Below are positions 43,489 through 51,874 of a stretch of DNA of 64,000 bases, in pieces; the first letter of the stretch is position 1, and every line of letters starts with the position of its first letter. The position numbers and the translations under genes were made by a program. Source of the DNA: Pseudomonas sp. Irchel 3E13 (GTDB lineage Bacteria; Pseudomonadota; Gammaproteobacteria; Pseudomonadales; Pseudomonadaceae); the NCBI RefSeq assembly GCF_900187455.1, contig NZ_FYDX01000016.1, positions 62,001-126,000 on the forward strand, written 5' to 3'. Under the pieces are notes generated by a model. That model did not search any database, had not been told where the DNA came from, and saw only the letters and a list, made by a program, of their open reading frames with translations.

Positions 43489-44496
43489 TTACCCCACTTT
43501 CACCATGTGCGGCTGCGCGGAACGCTCGCCAGGCTGGTGGTCCAGGTCACGGCTGACCAGCAGCAGTACCTGTGCGGAGGCGTCGGACACCTGAGCCTTG
43601 TAGCCGGCGATGGAGCGGGCGAAGACGTTGTAGATGACAACCGCCGGGATCGCGGCAACCAGACCCAGCGCGGTGGCCAGCAGTGCTTCGGCGATACCCG
43701 GGGCAACGACTGCAAGGTTGGTGGTCTGGGTTTTGGCGATGCCGATGAAGCTGTTCATGATGCCCCAGACGGTACCGAACAGACCGACGAACGGTGCGGT
43801 GGAGCCGATGGTAGCCAGTACGCCGGTGCCGCTGCTCATGTTGCGGCCGCTGGCGGCAACCAGGCGTTCGAGGCGGAAGCTGACGCGTTCCTTGATGCCT
43901 TCTTTCTCGCGGGCGTTGGCCGACAGGTGCATTTCTTCCAGCGCGTCATGGACCAGCGTGTGCGACAGGGTGCCGGGGACATTGGTATTGTCGCTGGCGT
44001 CCTTGAGGCTGACCGACTTCTTCAGCAGGCCGATTTCGCGACGCAGGCGGCGCTTGGCCCCCAGCAGCTCGAAGCCTTTGGCGATCCAGATGGTCCAGGT
44101 GATGATCGAGGCGATGGCCAGGCCGATCATGACGGTTTTGACGATGACGTCAGCGTTCTGGTACATGCCCCATGGCGACAGGTCGTGGCCCAGGCCCAGG
44201 GTTGGGTCGTCGGCGAGCGGTTCGCCGTCGGCATTCAGGGGACCTTCCACCGACGCTTCGACTGGCGCGGCGGCCGGGTCTGCCGGAGTAGCGGCTGCGT
44301 GCTCTGCGCCGTGTGCGGCAGCGGTGCCTTCTGCGGCTGGCGTCGCAGGTGCGACCGCTGCTGCGGGAGTGGCGGTGGCTGCGGCAGGTTCTTCTGCCAT
44401 CGCGGCAGGTGCCAGCGTCAGGCTGAGCATCAGCGCTGCGATGGCGCGCAAGGCGCGCGACGTGGTTGGCGAAGCGGAAGGTTGGATGCGTGTCAT
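43489..44496 (-). CDS. exbB: TonB-system proton-channel protein ExbB, long form
   Basis: MotA/TolQ/ExbB-family protein, 335 aa, longer than the 240-residue E. coli ExbB because of a signal peptide (SRALRAIAALMLSLTLAPAAMA) and an Ala/Pro-rich periplasmic stretch of about 70 residues. TM blocks include GMYQNADVIVKTVMIGLAIASIITW and ATIGSTAPFVGLFGTVWGIMNSF. ATG at 44496 (MTRIQPSAS) is preferred to the TTG at 44538. It is the first gene of exbB-exbD-tonB. Confidence 0.94.
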   Translation of the reverse strand: MTRIQPSASPTTSRALRAIAALMLSLTLAPAAMAEEPAAATATPAAAVAPATPAAEGTAAAHGAEHAAATPADPAAAPVEASVEGPLNADGEPLADDPTLGLGHDLSPWGMYQNADVIVKTVMIGLAIASIITWTIWIAKGFELLGAKRRLRREIGLLKKSVSLKDASDNTNVPGTLSHTLVHDALEEMHLSANAREKEGIKERVSFRLERLVAASGRNMSSGTGVLATIGSTAPFVGLFGTVWGIMNSFIGIAKTQTTNLAVVAPGIAEALLATALGLVAAIPAVVIYNVFARSIAGYKAQVSDASAQVLLLVSRDLDHQPGERSAQPHMVKVG

Positions 44497-44581
44497 GCTG
44501 GCCGGACCTGATGAAGAGGATGCGTGAATGGTCTTCAAGGCCTCGAAACAGGCCGAGAACAGAAAAAAGGGGCGGCCATTA

Positions 44582-44600
44582 TTGCAAGTAATTCTTGTTA
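44582..44600. promoter_or_regulatory. candidate Fur box before exbB
   Basis: The palindrome CAAGTAATTCTTG lies in an AT-rich stretch about 95 bp before exbB and 95 bp before the divergent SDR gene. ExbB operons are normally Fur-regulated, but the match to the 19-bp consensus is only moderate. Confidence 0.25.
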
Positions 44601-44693
44601 GCAGAAGTAATAAAGTAGCTTTTTTTACAGCGATGGCTAGCCGCCTATCGATTTTGGCGAAATAGTTCGGTCTTTGGTTATGGGAGTTTTGGC

Positions 44694-45551
44694 ATGTCTT
44701 TACCTTCAGTTCTGATCGTCGGCTGTGGCGATGTGGGGGGGCGCCTGGCCAGGCAATTGCTGGCTTCTGGCTGGGCGGTCAGCGGCTTGCGCAGGAATAC
44801 TGGCGCTTTGCCGGAGGGGGTCACGGGCATCAAGGCTGATCTCGAACAAGGTCAATGCCCGGCTGATTGGCCGGTGGTGGCGCCTGATTATCTGGTCTAC
44901 AGCGTGGCCGCTAGCCAGCATGACGAACCGGGTTATCGCTCAGCTTATGTAGAGGGGCTGCGCAACGTGCTGAGCTGGCTGGCCGAGCGGGGGCAGAAGC
45001 CGCGTCGGCTGCTATTCGTTTCCAGCAGCAGTGTTTTCGCCCAGCAGGACGGCGAGTGGATAGATGAAACCGCGGAAACCGCGCCACGCGAATATTCCGG
45101 GCGGGTGATGCTGGAGGCGGAGCGCCTTGCCTTGGAGAGCGGCGTGCCGGCCAGCGTGGTGCGCCTGACCGGGATCTACGGGCCGGGCCGCGAATGGCTG
45201 CTCAGCCAGGTGCGCCAAGGGTATCGGGTTACCGAGGAGCCGCCGCTGTACGGCAACCGCATCCATGCCGAGGATGCCGCCGGCCTGCTGGCGTTTCTGC
45301 TGCAGGCGGATCGGGACGGGCGGGCGCTGGAGGATTGCTACATCGGTGTGGACGATGCGCCCGCGCCGCTGGCCGAGGTGGTGGCCTGGTTGCGCGAGTA
45401 CATGGGGGTTACCGAGTGGTCCGAGGAGCAGCGCGTGCGCCGTACCGGTAGCAAGCGCTGCAGCAACGCCCGGGCTCGGGCGCTGGGCTGGACGCCCACA
45501 TTTGCGAGTTATCGCGAAGGCTATGCGGCGATTCTTGAAGGGCGCGGCTGA
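44694..45551 (+). CDS. NAD(P)-dependent SDR epimerase/reductase, YeeZ-like
   Basis: Extended SDR-fold protein, 285 aa. The Rossmann nucleotide-binding motif is VLIVGCGDVGGRLARQLLA at residues about 6-24, with the catalytic SSSSVFAQ strand and YSGRVMLEAE (YxxxK position occupied by a variant, as in YeeZ-type members), and RLTGIYGPGREWL. Substrate unknown. It is divergent from exbB. Confidence 0.85.
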   Translation: MSLPSVLIVGCGDVGGRLARQLLASGWAVSGLRRNTGALPEGVTGIKADLEQGQCPADWPVVAPDYLVYSVAASQHDEPGYRSAYVEGLRNVLSWLAERGQKPRRLLFVSSSSVFAQQDGEWIDETAETAPREYSGRVMLEAERLALESGVPASVVRLTGIYGPGREWLLSQVRQGYRVTEEPPLYGNRIHAEDAAGLLAFLLQADRDGRALEDCYIGVDDAPAPLAEVVAWLREYMGVTEWSEEQRVRRTGSKRCSNARARALGWTPTFASYREGYAAILEGRG

Positions 45552-45563
45552 CGCGCCCGTCCG

Positions 45564-46301
45564 TTATTTCTGTTCCAGCAGCCAGCGGCGAGCGCCGGGG
45601 CGCAGCGATGGCATTTCGTCGGGCTGGGAGTCGTTGATGGACTGGAAGATTTCCATCTGCTTGCCGTCGCGCTTGAAGATCCACGGATTGCCCTGCTGGT
45701 TGCGCTCGAGCCACAGGCTGTCGAACTTGCCGGTCATGCTGGCGCAATCGCCCGCCAGGCAAAGGGCGTAGCGGTCCAGATTGGGCAGGCCGTCGAGGGC
45801 GCCGTTGTCGCGAAAGCGCACGGTGCCGCCCTGGCCAGGGCCTTCGAGGATTTTCCAGTTGCCTTTCAGGTAGGCGCCATACAGGGCCTGCTCGAAGGCG
45901 GCGCCTGGGGGAATATCGGGGTTGATGGTGTCGCTGCTGCGCTGGAAACGCTGTTCCGGGGCCCAGTCGCTGGTGGCCTGCACCAGTTCCTTGCCATCCA
46001 GTTCGAGGTTTTCCACCTGGTCGCCGTCGAGTTCTACTTGCCAGTGGTCTTCATCGATGGCCTTCAGGCGGCCTTCCACCAGCTCGAAGCCGTTGCTGTA
46101 GCTGGCTTGTCCGGCGGCGACGTTGACCTTCCATTCGAAGTTCGGTCCGTGGCGCTCGAGTGCGTAACGCAGGCCAGTGCCTTTGGACGCAGCATCGATG
46201 GCGTTCTGGTTGATCCAGACACCGTTGTAGTCTTCGGGTTTGTGGCTCGCGCAGCCGCCGAGCAGTGCGGCAAGCAGCGAAAGGGCAAGCGCGTTGCGCA
46301 T
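45564..46301 (-). CDS. lipoprotein of unknown function
   Basis: A 245-residue protein beginning with a lipoprotein signal: MRNALALSLLAALLGGC, with the lipobox Cys at residue 17. The remainder has no membrane segment and contains repeats of Asp/Gly-rich strands such as WQVELDGDQVENLELDGKELV and GNWKILEGPGQGGTVRF. No family recognised. The locus matches P. aeruginosa PA5340, just downstream of ridA on the same strand. Confidence 0.8.
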   Translation of the reverse strand: MRNALALSLLAALLGGCASHKPEDYNGVWINQNAIDAASKGTGLRYALERHGPNFEWKVNVAAGQASYSNGFELVEGRLKAIDEDHWQVELDGDQVENLELDGKELVQATSDWAPEQRFQRSSDTINPDIPPGAAFEQALYGAYLKGNWKILEGPGQGGTVRFRDNGALDGLPNLDRYALCLAGDCASMTGKFDSLWLERNQQGNPWIFKRDGKQMEIFQSINDSQPDEMPSLRPGARRWLLEQK

Positions 46302-46322
46302 TACGGGGTCCTTCAGGGGAGG

Positions 46323-46350
46323 AAAAGCGGCGAACCCTCAGGCTCGCCGC
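46323..46350 (-). terminator. intrinsic terminator of ridA
   Basis: On the minus strand GCGGCGA (46350-46344) pairs with TCGCCGC (46333-46327), followed by TTTT (46326-46323). It separates ridA from the lipoprotein gene. Confidence 0.75.
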
Positions 46351-46356
46351 AGGGTA

Positions 46357-46737
46357 TTACTCGAGAACCAGGATCGCGTCCATCTCGACCTGCGAGCCGC
46401 GTGGCAGGGCGGCAACGCCGATGGCCGCGCGAGCCGGGTACGGCTGCTCGAAGTAGCGGCCCATGACTTCGTTGACCTTGGCGAAGTGGCTCAGGTCGGT
46501 CAGGAAGATGTTCAGCTTGACGATGTCCTTGAAGGAACCGCCAGCAGCCTCGGCCACGGCCTTGAGGTTTTCGAATACCTGGACGGTCTGGGCTTCGAAG
46601 CCTTCGACCAGTTCCATGGTTTTTGGATCAAGCGGGATCTGGCCCGACATGTAGACGGTATTGCCGGCCTTGATCGCCTGGGAGTAGGTGCCAATGGCGG
46701 CTGGGGCCTTGTCGCTGGTGATGACGGTCTTGCTCAT
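46357..46737 (-). CDS. ridA: 2-iminobutanoate/2-iminopropanoate deaminase RidA
   Basis: Removes reactive enamine/imine intermediates of PLP enzymes; 126 aa. Family blocks: PAAIGTYSQAIKAGNTVYMSGQIPLDP and the arginine-bearing PYPARAAIGVAALPRGSQVEMDA. Start MSKTVITSDKAP at 46737 (CAAGGAGT upstream). It lies 24 bp after spoT on the same strand, as in other pseudomonads. Confidence 0.96.
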   Translation of the reverse strand: MSKTVITSDKAPAAIGTYSQAIKAGNTVYMSGQIPLDPKTMELVEGFEAQTVQVFENLKAVAEAAGGSFKDIVKLNIFLTDLSHFAKVNEVMGRYFEQPYPARAAIGVAALPRGSQVEMDAILVLE

Positions 46738-46760
46738 GGTGACTCCTTGCACGGGAAGGG

Positions 46761-48869
46761 CTACGCGCGCATGCGGGTGATGCGGATGACCCCCGCCAGT
46801 GCGCGCAGTTTCTTGATCACGCGGGCCAGGTGTACGCGGTCGTGCACGCTGACCACAAGCTGGACGACGCTGATGCGGCCATCACGCTCGTCCATGCTGA
46901 TTTTCTCGATGTTGCCGTCGGCCGCGTTGACGCTGCTGGCGAGCAGGGCGATCAGGCCGCGCTGGTGTTCCAGCTCGACGCGCAGTTCGACGTTGAACTC
47001 GCCGGTGACGTCCTTGGCCCAGGAAAGCTGGATGCATTTTTCCGGGTTATGGCGGATTTCACTGATATTGCGGCAGCCTTCGAGGTGCACCACCATGCCT
47101 TTTCCGGCCGAGAGGTGGCCGACAATGGGGTCGCCCGGAATCGGCGTACAGCATTTGGCGTAGCTCAGCACCAGACCTTCGGTACCGCGGATGGCCAGCG
47201 GGCTTTCCGGGCTTGGCAGCTGCTCGCCTTCGCTGGAGAGCAGGCGTCGGGCCACGACGTAGGCCATGCGGTTGCCCAGGCCGATGTCTTCGAGCAGGTC
47301 TTCGATCAGTTCCAGGCGGTACTCGGCGAGCATGGCCTGGACGCGCTCTGGCGGAATCTTGTCCAGGGCGCTGTCGAAGCCGTTGAGCACCTTGTTCAGC
47401 AGGCGTTCGCCCAGATTGATGGACTCGGAACGGCGCTGTAGCTTGAGGGCGTGGCGGATGTGCGTGCGGGCCTTGCCGGTGACCACGAAGTTCAGCCACG
47501 CCGGATTCGGTCGTGCGCCCGGGGCACTGACGATTTCGACCGTCGAGCCGCTCTGCAGCGGTTCGGACAGCGGCGCGAGGCGGCGGTTGATCCGGCAGGC
47601 GATGCAGCTGTTGCCGACGTCGGTGTGTACCGCGTAGGCGAAGTCGACCGCAGTGGAGCCTTTCGGCAGCTCCATGATGCGGCCCTTGGGTGTGAAGACG
47701 TAGACCTCGTCCGGGAACAGGTCGATCTTCACGCTCTCGATGAATTCGAGGGAGTTGCCGGCGCGTTGCTGCATTTCCAGCACGCCCTTGACCCACTGCC
47801 GTGCGCGGGCGTGGGTGCCCTTGGGCTGTTCGTCGTCGCTGGACTTGTACAGCCAATGGGCGGCGATGCCGTTGTTGGCCATCTCTTCCATCTCGCGGGT
47901 GCGGATCTGGATTTCGATGGGGACCCCGTGCATGCCGAACAGCGTGGTATGCAGCGACTGGTAGCCGTTGGCCTTGGGGATTGCGATGTAGTCCTTGAAG
48001 CGGCCGGGCAGGGGCTTGTACAGATTGTGCACAGCACCGAGCACGCGGTAGCAGGTGTCGACCTTGTCGACGATGATGCGGAACGCGTAGACATCCATGA
48101 TCTCGTTGAAGGCGCGACGCTTGCCGCGCATCTTCTTGTAGATGCCATAGATATGTTTTTGCCGACCGCTGACTTCGCCTTCCATGCCATCCACCGCCAG
48201 GGCGTGGCTGAGCGACTCTTCGATCTTGTTGACGATTTCCTTGCGGTTGCCGCGGGCGCGTTTGACAGCCTGGTAGATGCGCGCCGAGCGCATCGGGTAC
48301 ATCGCCTTGAAACCCAGGTCCTCGAACTCGATGCGCACGCTGTGCATGCCGAGGCGGTTGGCGATGGGGGCGTAGATTTCCAGGGTTTCCTTGGCGATGC
48401 GCCGGCGTTTTTCGCCAGACAGCACTTCAAGGGTGCGCATGTTGTGCAGGCGATCGGCCAGCTTGACCAGAATCACCCGGATATCCCTGGCCATGGCCAT
48501 GGCCATCTTCTGGAAGTTTTCCGCCTGGGCCTCGGCCTTGGTCTCGAAGTTCATCTGGGTCAGCTTGCTGACGCCATCGACCAGTTCCGCGACGGTTTCG
48601 CCAAACTGTGAACTGAGGGCTTCCTTGGCGATGCCGGTGTCTTCGATCACGTCGTGCAGCATGGCCGCCATCAGGCTCTGATGGTCCATGTGCATGTCGG
48701 CGAGGATGCTGGCGACGGCCAGCGGATGCGTGACGTACGCCTCGCCGCTGCGGCGGCGTTGGCCGTCGTGGGCCTGTTCAGCGTAGAAATAGGCTCGGCG
48801 GACCAGGTTGACCTGGTCGGGCCCGAGGTAGGTCGACAGACGATCGGCGAGGGCATCTATGCTCGGCAA
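46761..48869 (-). CDS. spoT: bifunctional (p)ppGpp synthetase/hydrolase
   Basis: Controls the stringent-response alarmones; 702 aa. The start is TTG at 48869, with a perfect AGGAGGT 7 nt before it and the conserved start (L/M)PSIDALADRLSTYLG. The HD hydrolase domain has H72-D73 (LHDVIEDTG), then the synthetase domain (RFKDYIAIPKANGYQSLHTT), TGS domain (VYVFTPKGRIMELPKGSTAVDFAYAVH) and C-terminal ACT domain. It lies between rpoZ and ridA on the same strand. Confidence 0.97.
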   Translation of the reverse strand: MPSIDALADRLSTYLGPDQVNLVRRAYFYAEQAHDGQRRRSGEAYVTHPLAVASILADMHMDHQSLMAAMLHDVIEDTGIAKEALSSQFGETVAELVDGVSKLTQMNFETKAEAQAENFQKMAMAMARDIRVILVKLADRLHNMRTLEVLSGEKRRRIAKETLEIYAPIANRLGMHSVRIEFEDLGFKAMYPMRSARIYQAVKRARGNRKEIVNKIEESLSHALAVDGMEGEVSGRQKHIYGIYKKMRGKRRAFNEIMDVYAFRIIVDKVDTCYRVLGAVHNLYKPLPGRFKDYIAIPKANGYQSLHTTLFGMHGVPIEIQIRTREMEEMANNGIAAHWLYKSSDDEQPKGTHARARQWVKGVLEMQQRAGNSLEFIESVKIDLFPDEVYVFTPKGRIMELPKGSTAVDFAYAVHTDVGNSCIACRINRRLAPLSEPLQSGSTVEIVSAPGARPNPAWLNFVVTGKARTHIRHALKLQRRSESINLGERLLNKVLNGFDSALDKIPPERVQAMLAEYRLELIEDLLEDIGLGNRMAYVVARRLLSSEGEQLPSPESPLAIRGTEGLVLSYAKCCTPIPGDPIVGHLSAGKGMVVHLEGCRNISEIRHNPEKCIQLSWAKDVTGEFNVELRVELEHQRGLIALLASSVNAADGNIEKISMDERDGRISVVQLVVSVHDRVHLARVIKKLRALAGVIRITRMRA

Positions 48870-48929
48870 GATACGACCTCCTGCCGAGGATAAGGGACCC
48901 GCGCCGCACAACGTCGACCAGGCATAGAC

Positions 48930-49193
48930 TTAGACGGCCTCGTTGGCCTCTTCGTCGAACGCAGTGAAGACCGGGTCTTCAGTGACGATATCTTCTGCGG
49001 CGAGAAACTCATTGGTAATGAAGCCTTCGGCGATTTCGCGCAGGGCAACGACGGTAGGCTTGTCGTTTTCCCACGCCACTTTCGGCTCTTTGCCGCCGGT
49101 GGCCAGTTGGCGGGCACGCTTGGTGGACAGCATGACCAGCTCAAAGCGGTTATCCACGTGGTCTAGACAATCTTCAACGGTTACGCGGGCCAT
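48930..49193 (-). CDS. rpoZ: RNA polymerase omega subunit
   Basis: Omega subunit, 87 aa, with MARVTVEDCLDHVDNRFELVML, RQLATGGKEP and KPTVVALREIAEG as in all omegas. It assists polymerase assembly and binds ppGpp. It is upstream of spoT (60 bp). In this genome the usual upstream neighbour gmk is about 6.6 kb away because a putrescine cassette lies between. Confidence 0.98.
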   Translation of the reverse strand: MARVTVEDCLDHVDNRFELVMLSTKRARQLATGGKEPKVAWENDKPTVVALREIAEGFITNEFLAAEDIVTEDPVFTAFDEEANEAV

Positions 49194-49358
49194 GGTGTTC
49201 CTCAAATAGCGAATGCGGTGTTCTGCCCAAATGGGCGAGCGGACTCGATAGTTTAAAAAATCACCAGCCGTTAGGGAAGCGCTGATTTCGGTTCGAGCCC
49301 CGGATATGCCGACGATACCTACTTGTAAGCGTCTATTACAACTGTCTTGCGTGACCTG

Positions 49359-50231
49359 TCAGATCAACGCATTGCGCAAACGCGGGGTCAGTTCGTCGAA
49401 CAGTGCCTGGACCGAGCGCAATGCCCGGCAATCCGGGCGGGTCAGCAGCCACAATTGGGTATCGCAACCGGGCAGCGCTTCGCTCAGTTGCTCGACCCCC
49501 GGCAGGGTGTGCGCCATATAGTCCGGCAGCGCGGCCACACCGAGGCCGGCGCTGACCAACTGGGCGATGGACGAAATGCCGCTGCAGCGGTAGCGCGGCA
49601 TTACGCCGGGCAGTTTTTCGCTGCGCCAGACCACCGTGGGGTGATCCTGCATGGAATCGTCCGGCGAGATCCACGGCACGCTGGCGGGCGCTTCGGTCAA
49701 GCGGCTGCGAAATTCCTCGCGACCGCACACGACATAAGAAGCCGAACCCAGGCAGCGTCCTACAAGATGCTCGGGCGGCGAGTTGGTCAGGCGCAAGGCC
49801 AGGTCAGCGTCGCGGCGGCTGAGGTTGGCGAAGGTGTTGGACGTCGCCAGTTCCAGTGACAGCGCCGGGTATGCCGGCATGAACTCGGCCAGCGCCGGCA
49901 GCAGCAGACTGTGCAATACCGCGTCGGTGCAGGTCAGGCGCACAGTGCCGCTGACCACCTGTTCGCCATGGGCCAGCGCCACGCGTGCGGCGTCCAGCGC
50001 CTGCTCGGCGCGCTCGGCCTGTTCGGCCAGGGCCTGGGCGGTGCCGGTGGGGATGTAGCCCTTGCGGCTTTTAACGAACAACGCGGTGCCGAGCGCGGCC
50101 TCCATCCGCCGGATCGAGCGGAACACCGTGGAAACGTCGACCTTGAGCAGTTCTGCCGCCTTGGCCAGGGAGCGTCCGCGGACCAGGGCGAGAACCAGGG
50201 AGAGGTCGGCATGGCTGATCTGATATTGCAT
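49359..50231 (-). CDS. LysR-family regulator beside the gamma-glutamyl cassette
   Basis: A 290-residue LysR regulator: HTH ADLSLVLALVRGRSLAKAAELLKVDVSTVFRSIRRME, then an effector domain. ATG at 50231 gives the normal LysR start (MQYQISHADL); the open frame is 47 residues longer upstream without a matching family start. It is divergent from the glutamine-synthetase-type gene and probably controls the cassette. Confidence 0.88.
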   Translation of the reverse strand: MQYQISHADLSLVLALVRGRSLAKAAELLKVDVSTVFRSIRRMEAALGTALFVKSRKGYIPTGTAQALAEQAERAEQALDAARVALAHGEQVVSGTVRLTCTDAVLHSLLLPALAEFMPAYPALSLELATSNTFANLSRRDADLALRLTNSPPEHLVGRCLGSASYVVCGREEFRSRLTEAPASVPWISPDDSMQDHPTVVWRSEKLPGVMPRYRCSGISSIAQLVSAGLGVAALPDYMAHTLPGVEQLSEALPGCDTQLWLLTRPDCRALRSVQALFDELTPRLRNALI

Positions 50232-50246
50232 CGATGCACTCTTTGC

Positions 50247-50261
50247 TTGCCAAAATGCCAA
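50247..50261. promoter_or_regulatory. candidate LysR operator in the cassette divergent region
   Basis: TTG-N9-CAA, a dyad that includes T-N11-A, starts 16 bp before the LysR gene start in the divergent gap. LysR regulators usually bind such sites. Confidence 0.35.
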
Positions 50262-50284
50262 TGTCTGTTGCGTGGGGGCCATTC

Positions 50285-50290
50285 TATAGT
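50285..50290 (+). promoter_or_regulatory. candidate -10 box for the gamma-glutamyl cassette
   Basis: TATAGT matches 5 of 6 bases of the -10 consensus; the -35 region (TGTCTG at the 17-bp spacing) is poor, which fits a promoter needing an activator. It would give a leader of about 175 nt. Confidence 0.3.
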
Positions 50291-50446
50291 GCGACGGTGG
50301 CCGTCTAGCAAGGCGTGATGCCGCAGAACCTGGAGCGCTCGTCCGATAGATGACGCGCCAGCCGTTCCCCACGATGGAAATCCCGAGAATAAAAGCCAGC
50401 CATCGCCGCCCCGAATACCCGCATTACCCCCCTACATCGCTGCCCC

Positions 50447-50454
50447 AATAAAAA
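50447..50454 (+). promoter_or_regulatory. CA motif (Hfq/Crc-type) before the glutamine-synthetase-type gene
   Basis: AATAAAAA matches AANAANAA, 20-27 nt before the ATG at 50474. It suggests catabolite repression by Hfq-Crc, whose crc gene is in this window. Confidence 0.4.
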
Positions 50455-50473
50455 CTCTAAAGGATGCCTAGCC

Positions 50474-51856
50474 ATGACGTCGGTCTCTCCGTGCGCCATC
50501 CCCGTTGACGAAATGGCCGAATTTCTAAAGGCCCACCCTGAGGTGCAGTACGTCGATCTGCTGATCGCCGATATGAACGGAGTGGTGCGCGGCAAGCGCG
50601 TCGAGCGGGCGAGCCTGGTCAAAGTCTATGAAAAGGGCATCAACCTGCCCGCGTCGCTGTTCGCCCTGGACATCAATGGCTCAACGGTGGAAAGCACCGG
50701 CCTGGGCCTGGATATCGGCGACGCCGACCGCATCTGCTACCCGATCCCCGGCACCCTGAGCTTCGAGCCCTGGCAGAAGCGTCCTACCGCGCAGTTGCTG
50801 ATGACCATGCACGAGATGGACGGCAAGCCGTTCTTCGCCGACCCGCGCGAAGTGCTGCGTGGCGTTATCGAGAAGTTCGACGCCCTGGGCCTGACCATCT
50901 GCGCCGCGTTCGAGCTGGAGTTCTACCTGATCGACCAGGACAACCTGAACGGTCGCCCGCAACCGCCGCGTTCGCCGATTTCCGGCAAGCGTCCGCAATC
51001 GACCCAGGTCTACCTGATCGACGACCTCGACGAATACGTCGATTGCCTGCAGGACATTCTCGAAGCCGCCAAGGAACAGGACATCCCGGCCGACGCGATC
51101 GTCAAGGAAAGCGCCCCGGCGCAGTTCGAAGTGAACCTGCACCACGTCGCCGATCCGCTGAAAGCTTGTGACTACGCGCTGCTGCTCAAGCGGGTGATCA
51201 AGAACGTCGCCTACGACCATGAAATGGACTCCACGTTCATGGCCAAGCCCTACCCGGGCCAGGCCGGTAATGGCCTGCACGTGCACATTTCGCTGCTGGA
51301 CAAGGCCACCGGCAAGAACATCTTCACCAGCGAAGACCCCGAGCAGAACGACGCCCTGCGCCACGCCATCGGCGGCGTGCTGGAAACCATGCCGGCGTCG
51401 ATGGCCTTCCTCTGCCCGAACATCAACTCCTACCGTCGTTTCGGCGCGCAGTTCTATGTGCCCAACGCGCCGAGCTGGGGCCTGGACAACCGCACCGTGG
51501 CCGTCCGTGTACCGACCGGCAGCGCCGACGCCGTACGCATCGAGCACCGCGTGGCCGGCGCCGACGCCAACCCTTACCTGATGATGTCGGCGATCCTCGC
51601 CGGTATTCACCACGGGCTGACCAACAAGATCGAACCGGGCGCGCCCATCGAAGGCAATTCCTACGAGCAACTGGAACAGAGCCTGCCGAACAACCTGCGC
51701 GATGCCCTGCGCGAACTGGACGACAGCGAAGTCCTGAACCAGTACATCAGCCCCGACTACATCGATATTTTCGTCGCCTGCAAGGAAAGCGAACTGGCGG
51801 AGTTCGAGGTGTCGATTTCCGACCTCGAATACAACTGGTACCTGCATACCGTGTGA
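50474..51856 (+). CDS. puuA: glutamine-synthetase-family gamma-glutamylpolyamine synthetase (PuuA/PauA type)
   Basis: Glutamine-synthetase-fold ligase, 460 aa, which joins glutamate to putrescine or another amine. The fold is seen as FELEFYLIDQD, APAQFEVNLHHVADPLKA, AKPYPGQAGNGLHVHISLLD and EHRVAGADANPYLMMSAILAGIHHG. The tryptic adenylation loop of true GlnA is absent. It starts a co-directional run with puuC- and puuD-type genes. The precise amine is inferred from neighbours. Confidence 0.75.
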   Translation: MTSVSPCAIPVDEMAEFLKAHPEVQYVDLLIADMNGVVRGKRVERASLVKVYEKGINLPASLFALDINGSTVESTGLGLDIGDADRICYPIPGTLSFEPWQKRPTAQLLMTMHEMDGKPFFADPREVLRGVIEKFDALGLTICAAFELEFYLIDQDNLNGRPQPPRSPISGKRPQSTQVYLIDDLDEYVDCLQDILEAAKEQDIPADAIVKESAPAQFEVNLHHVADPLKACDYALLLKRVIKNVAYDHEMDSTFMAKPYPGQAGNGLHVHISLLDKATGKNIFTSEDPEQNDALRHAIGGVLETMPASMAFLCPNINSYRRFGAQFYVPNAPSWGLDNRTVAVRVPTGSADAVRIEHRVAGADANPYLMMSAILAGIHHGLTNKIEPGAPIEGNSYEQLEQSLPNNLRDALRELDDSEVLNQYISPDYIDIFVACKESELAEFEVSISDLEYNWYLHTV

Positions 51857-51874
51857 TGCCCGGAGAACAGAACA

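Noticed and set aside
49149..49158. TTATCCACG near the start of rpoZ, resembling a DnaA box
   Set aside because: One mismatch in the last base and no cluster.
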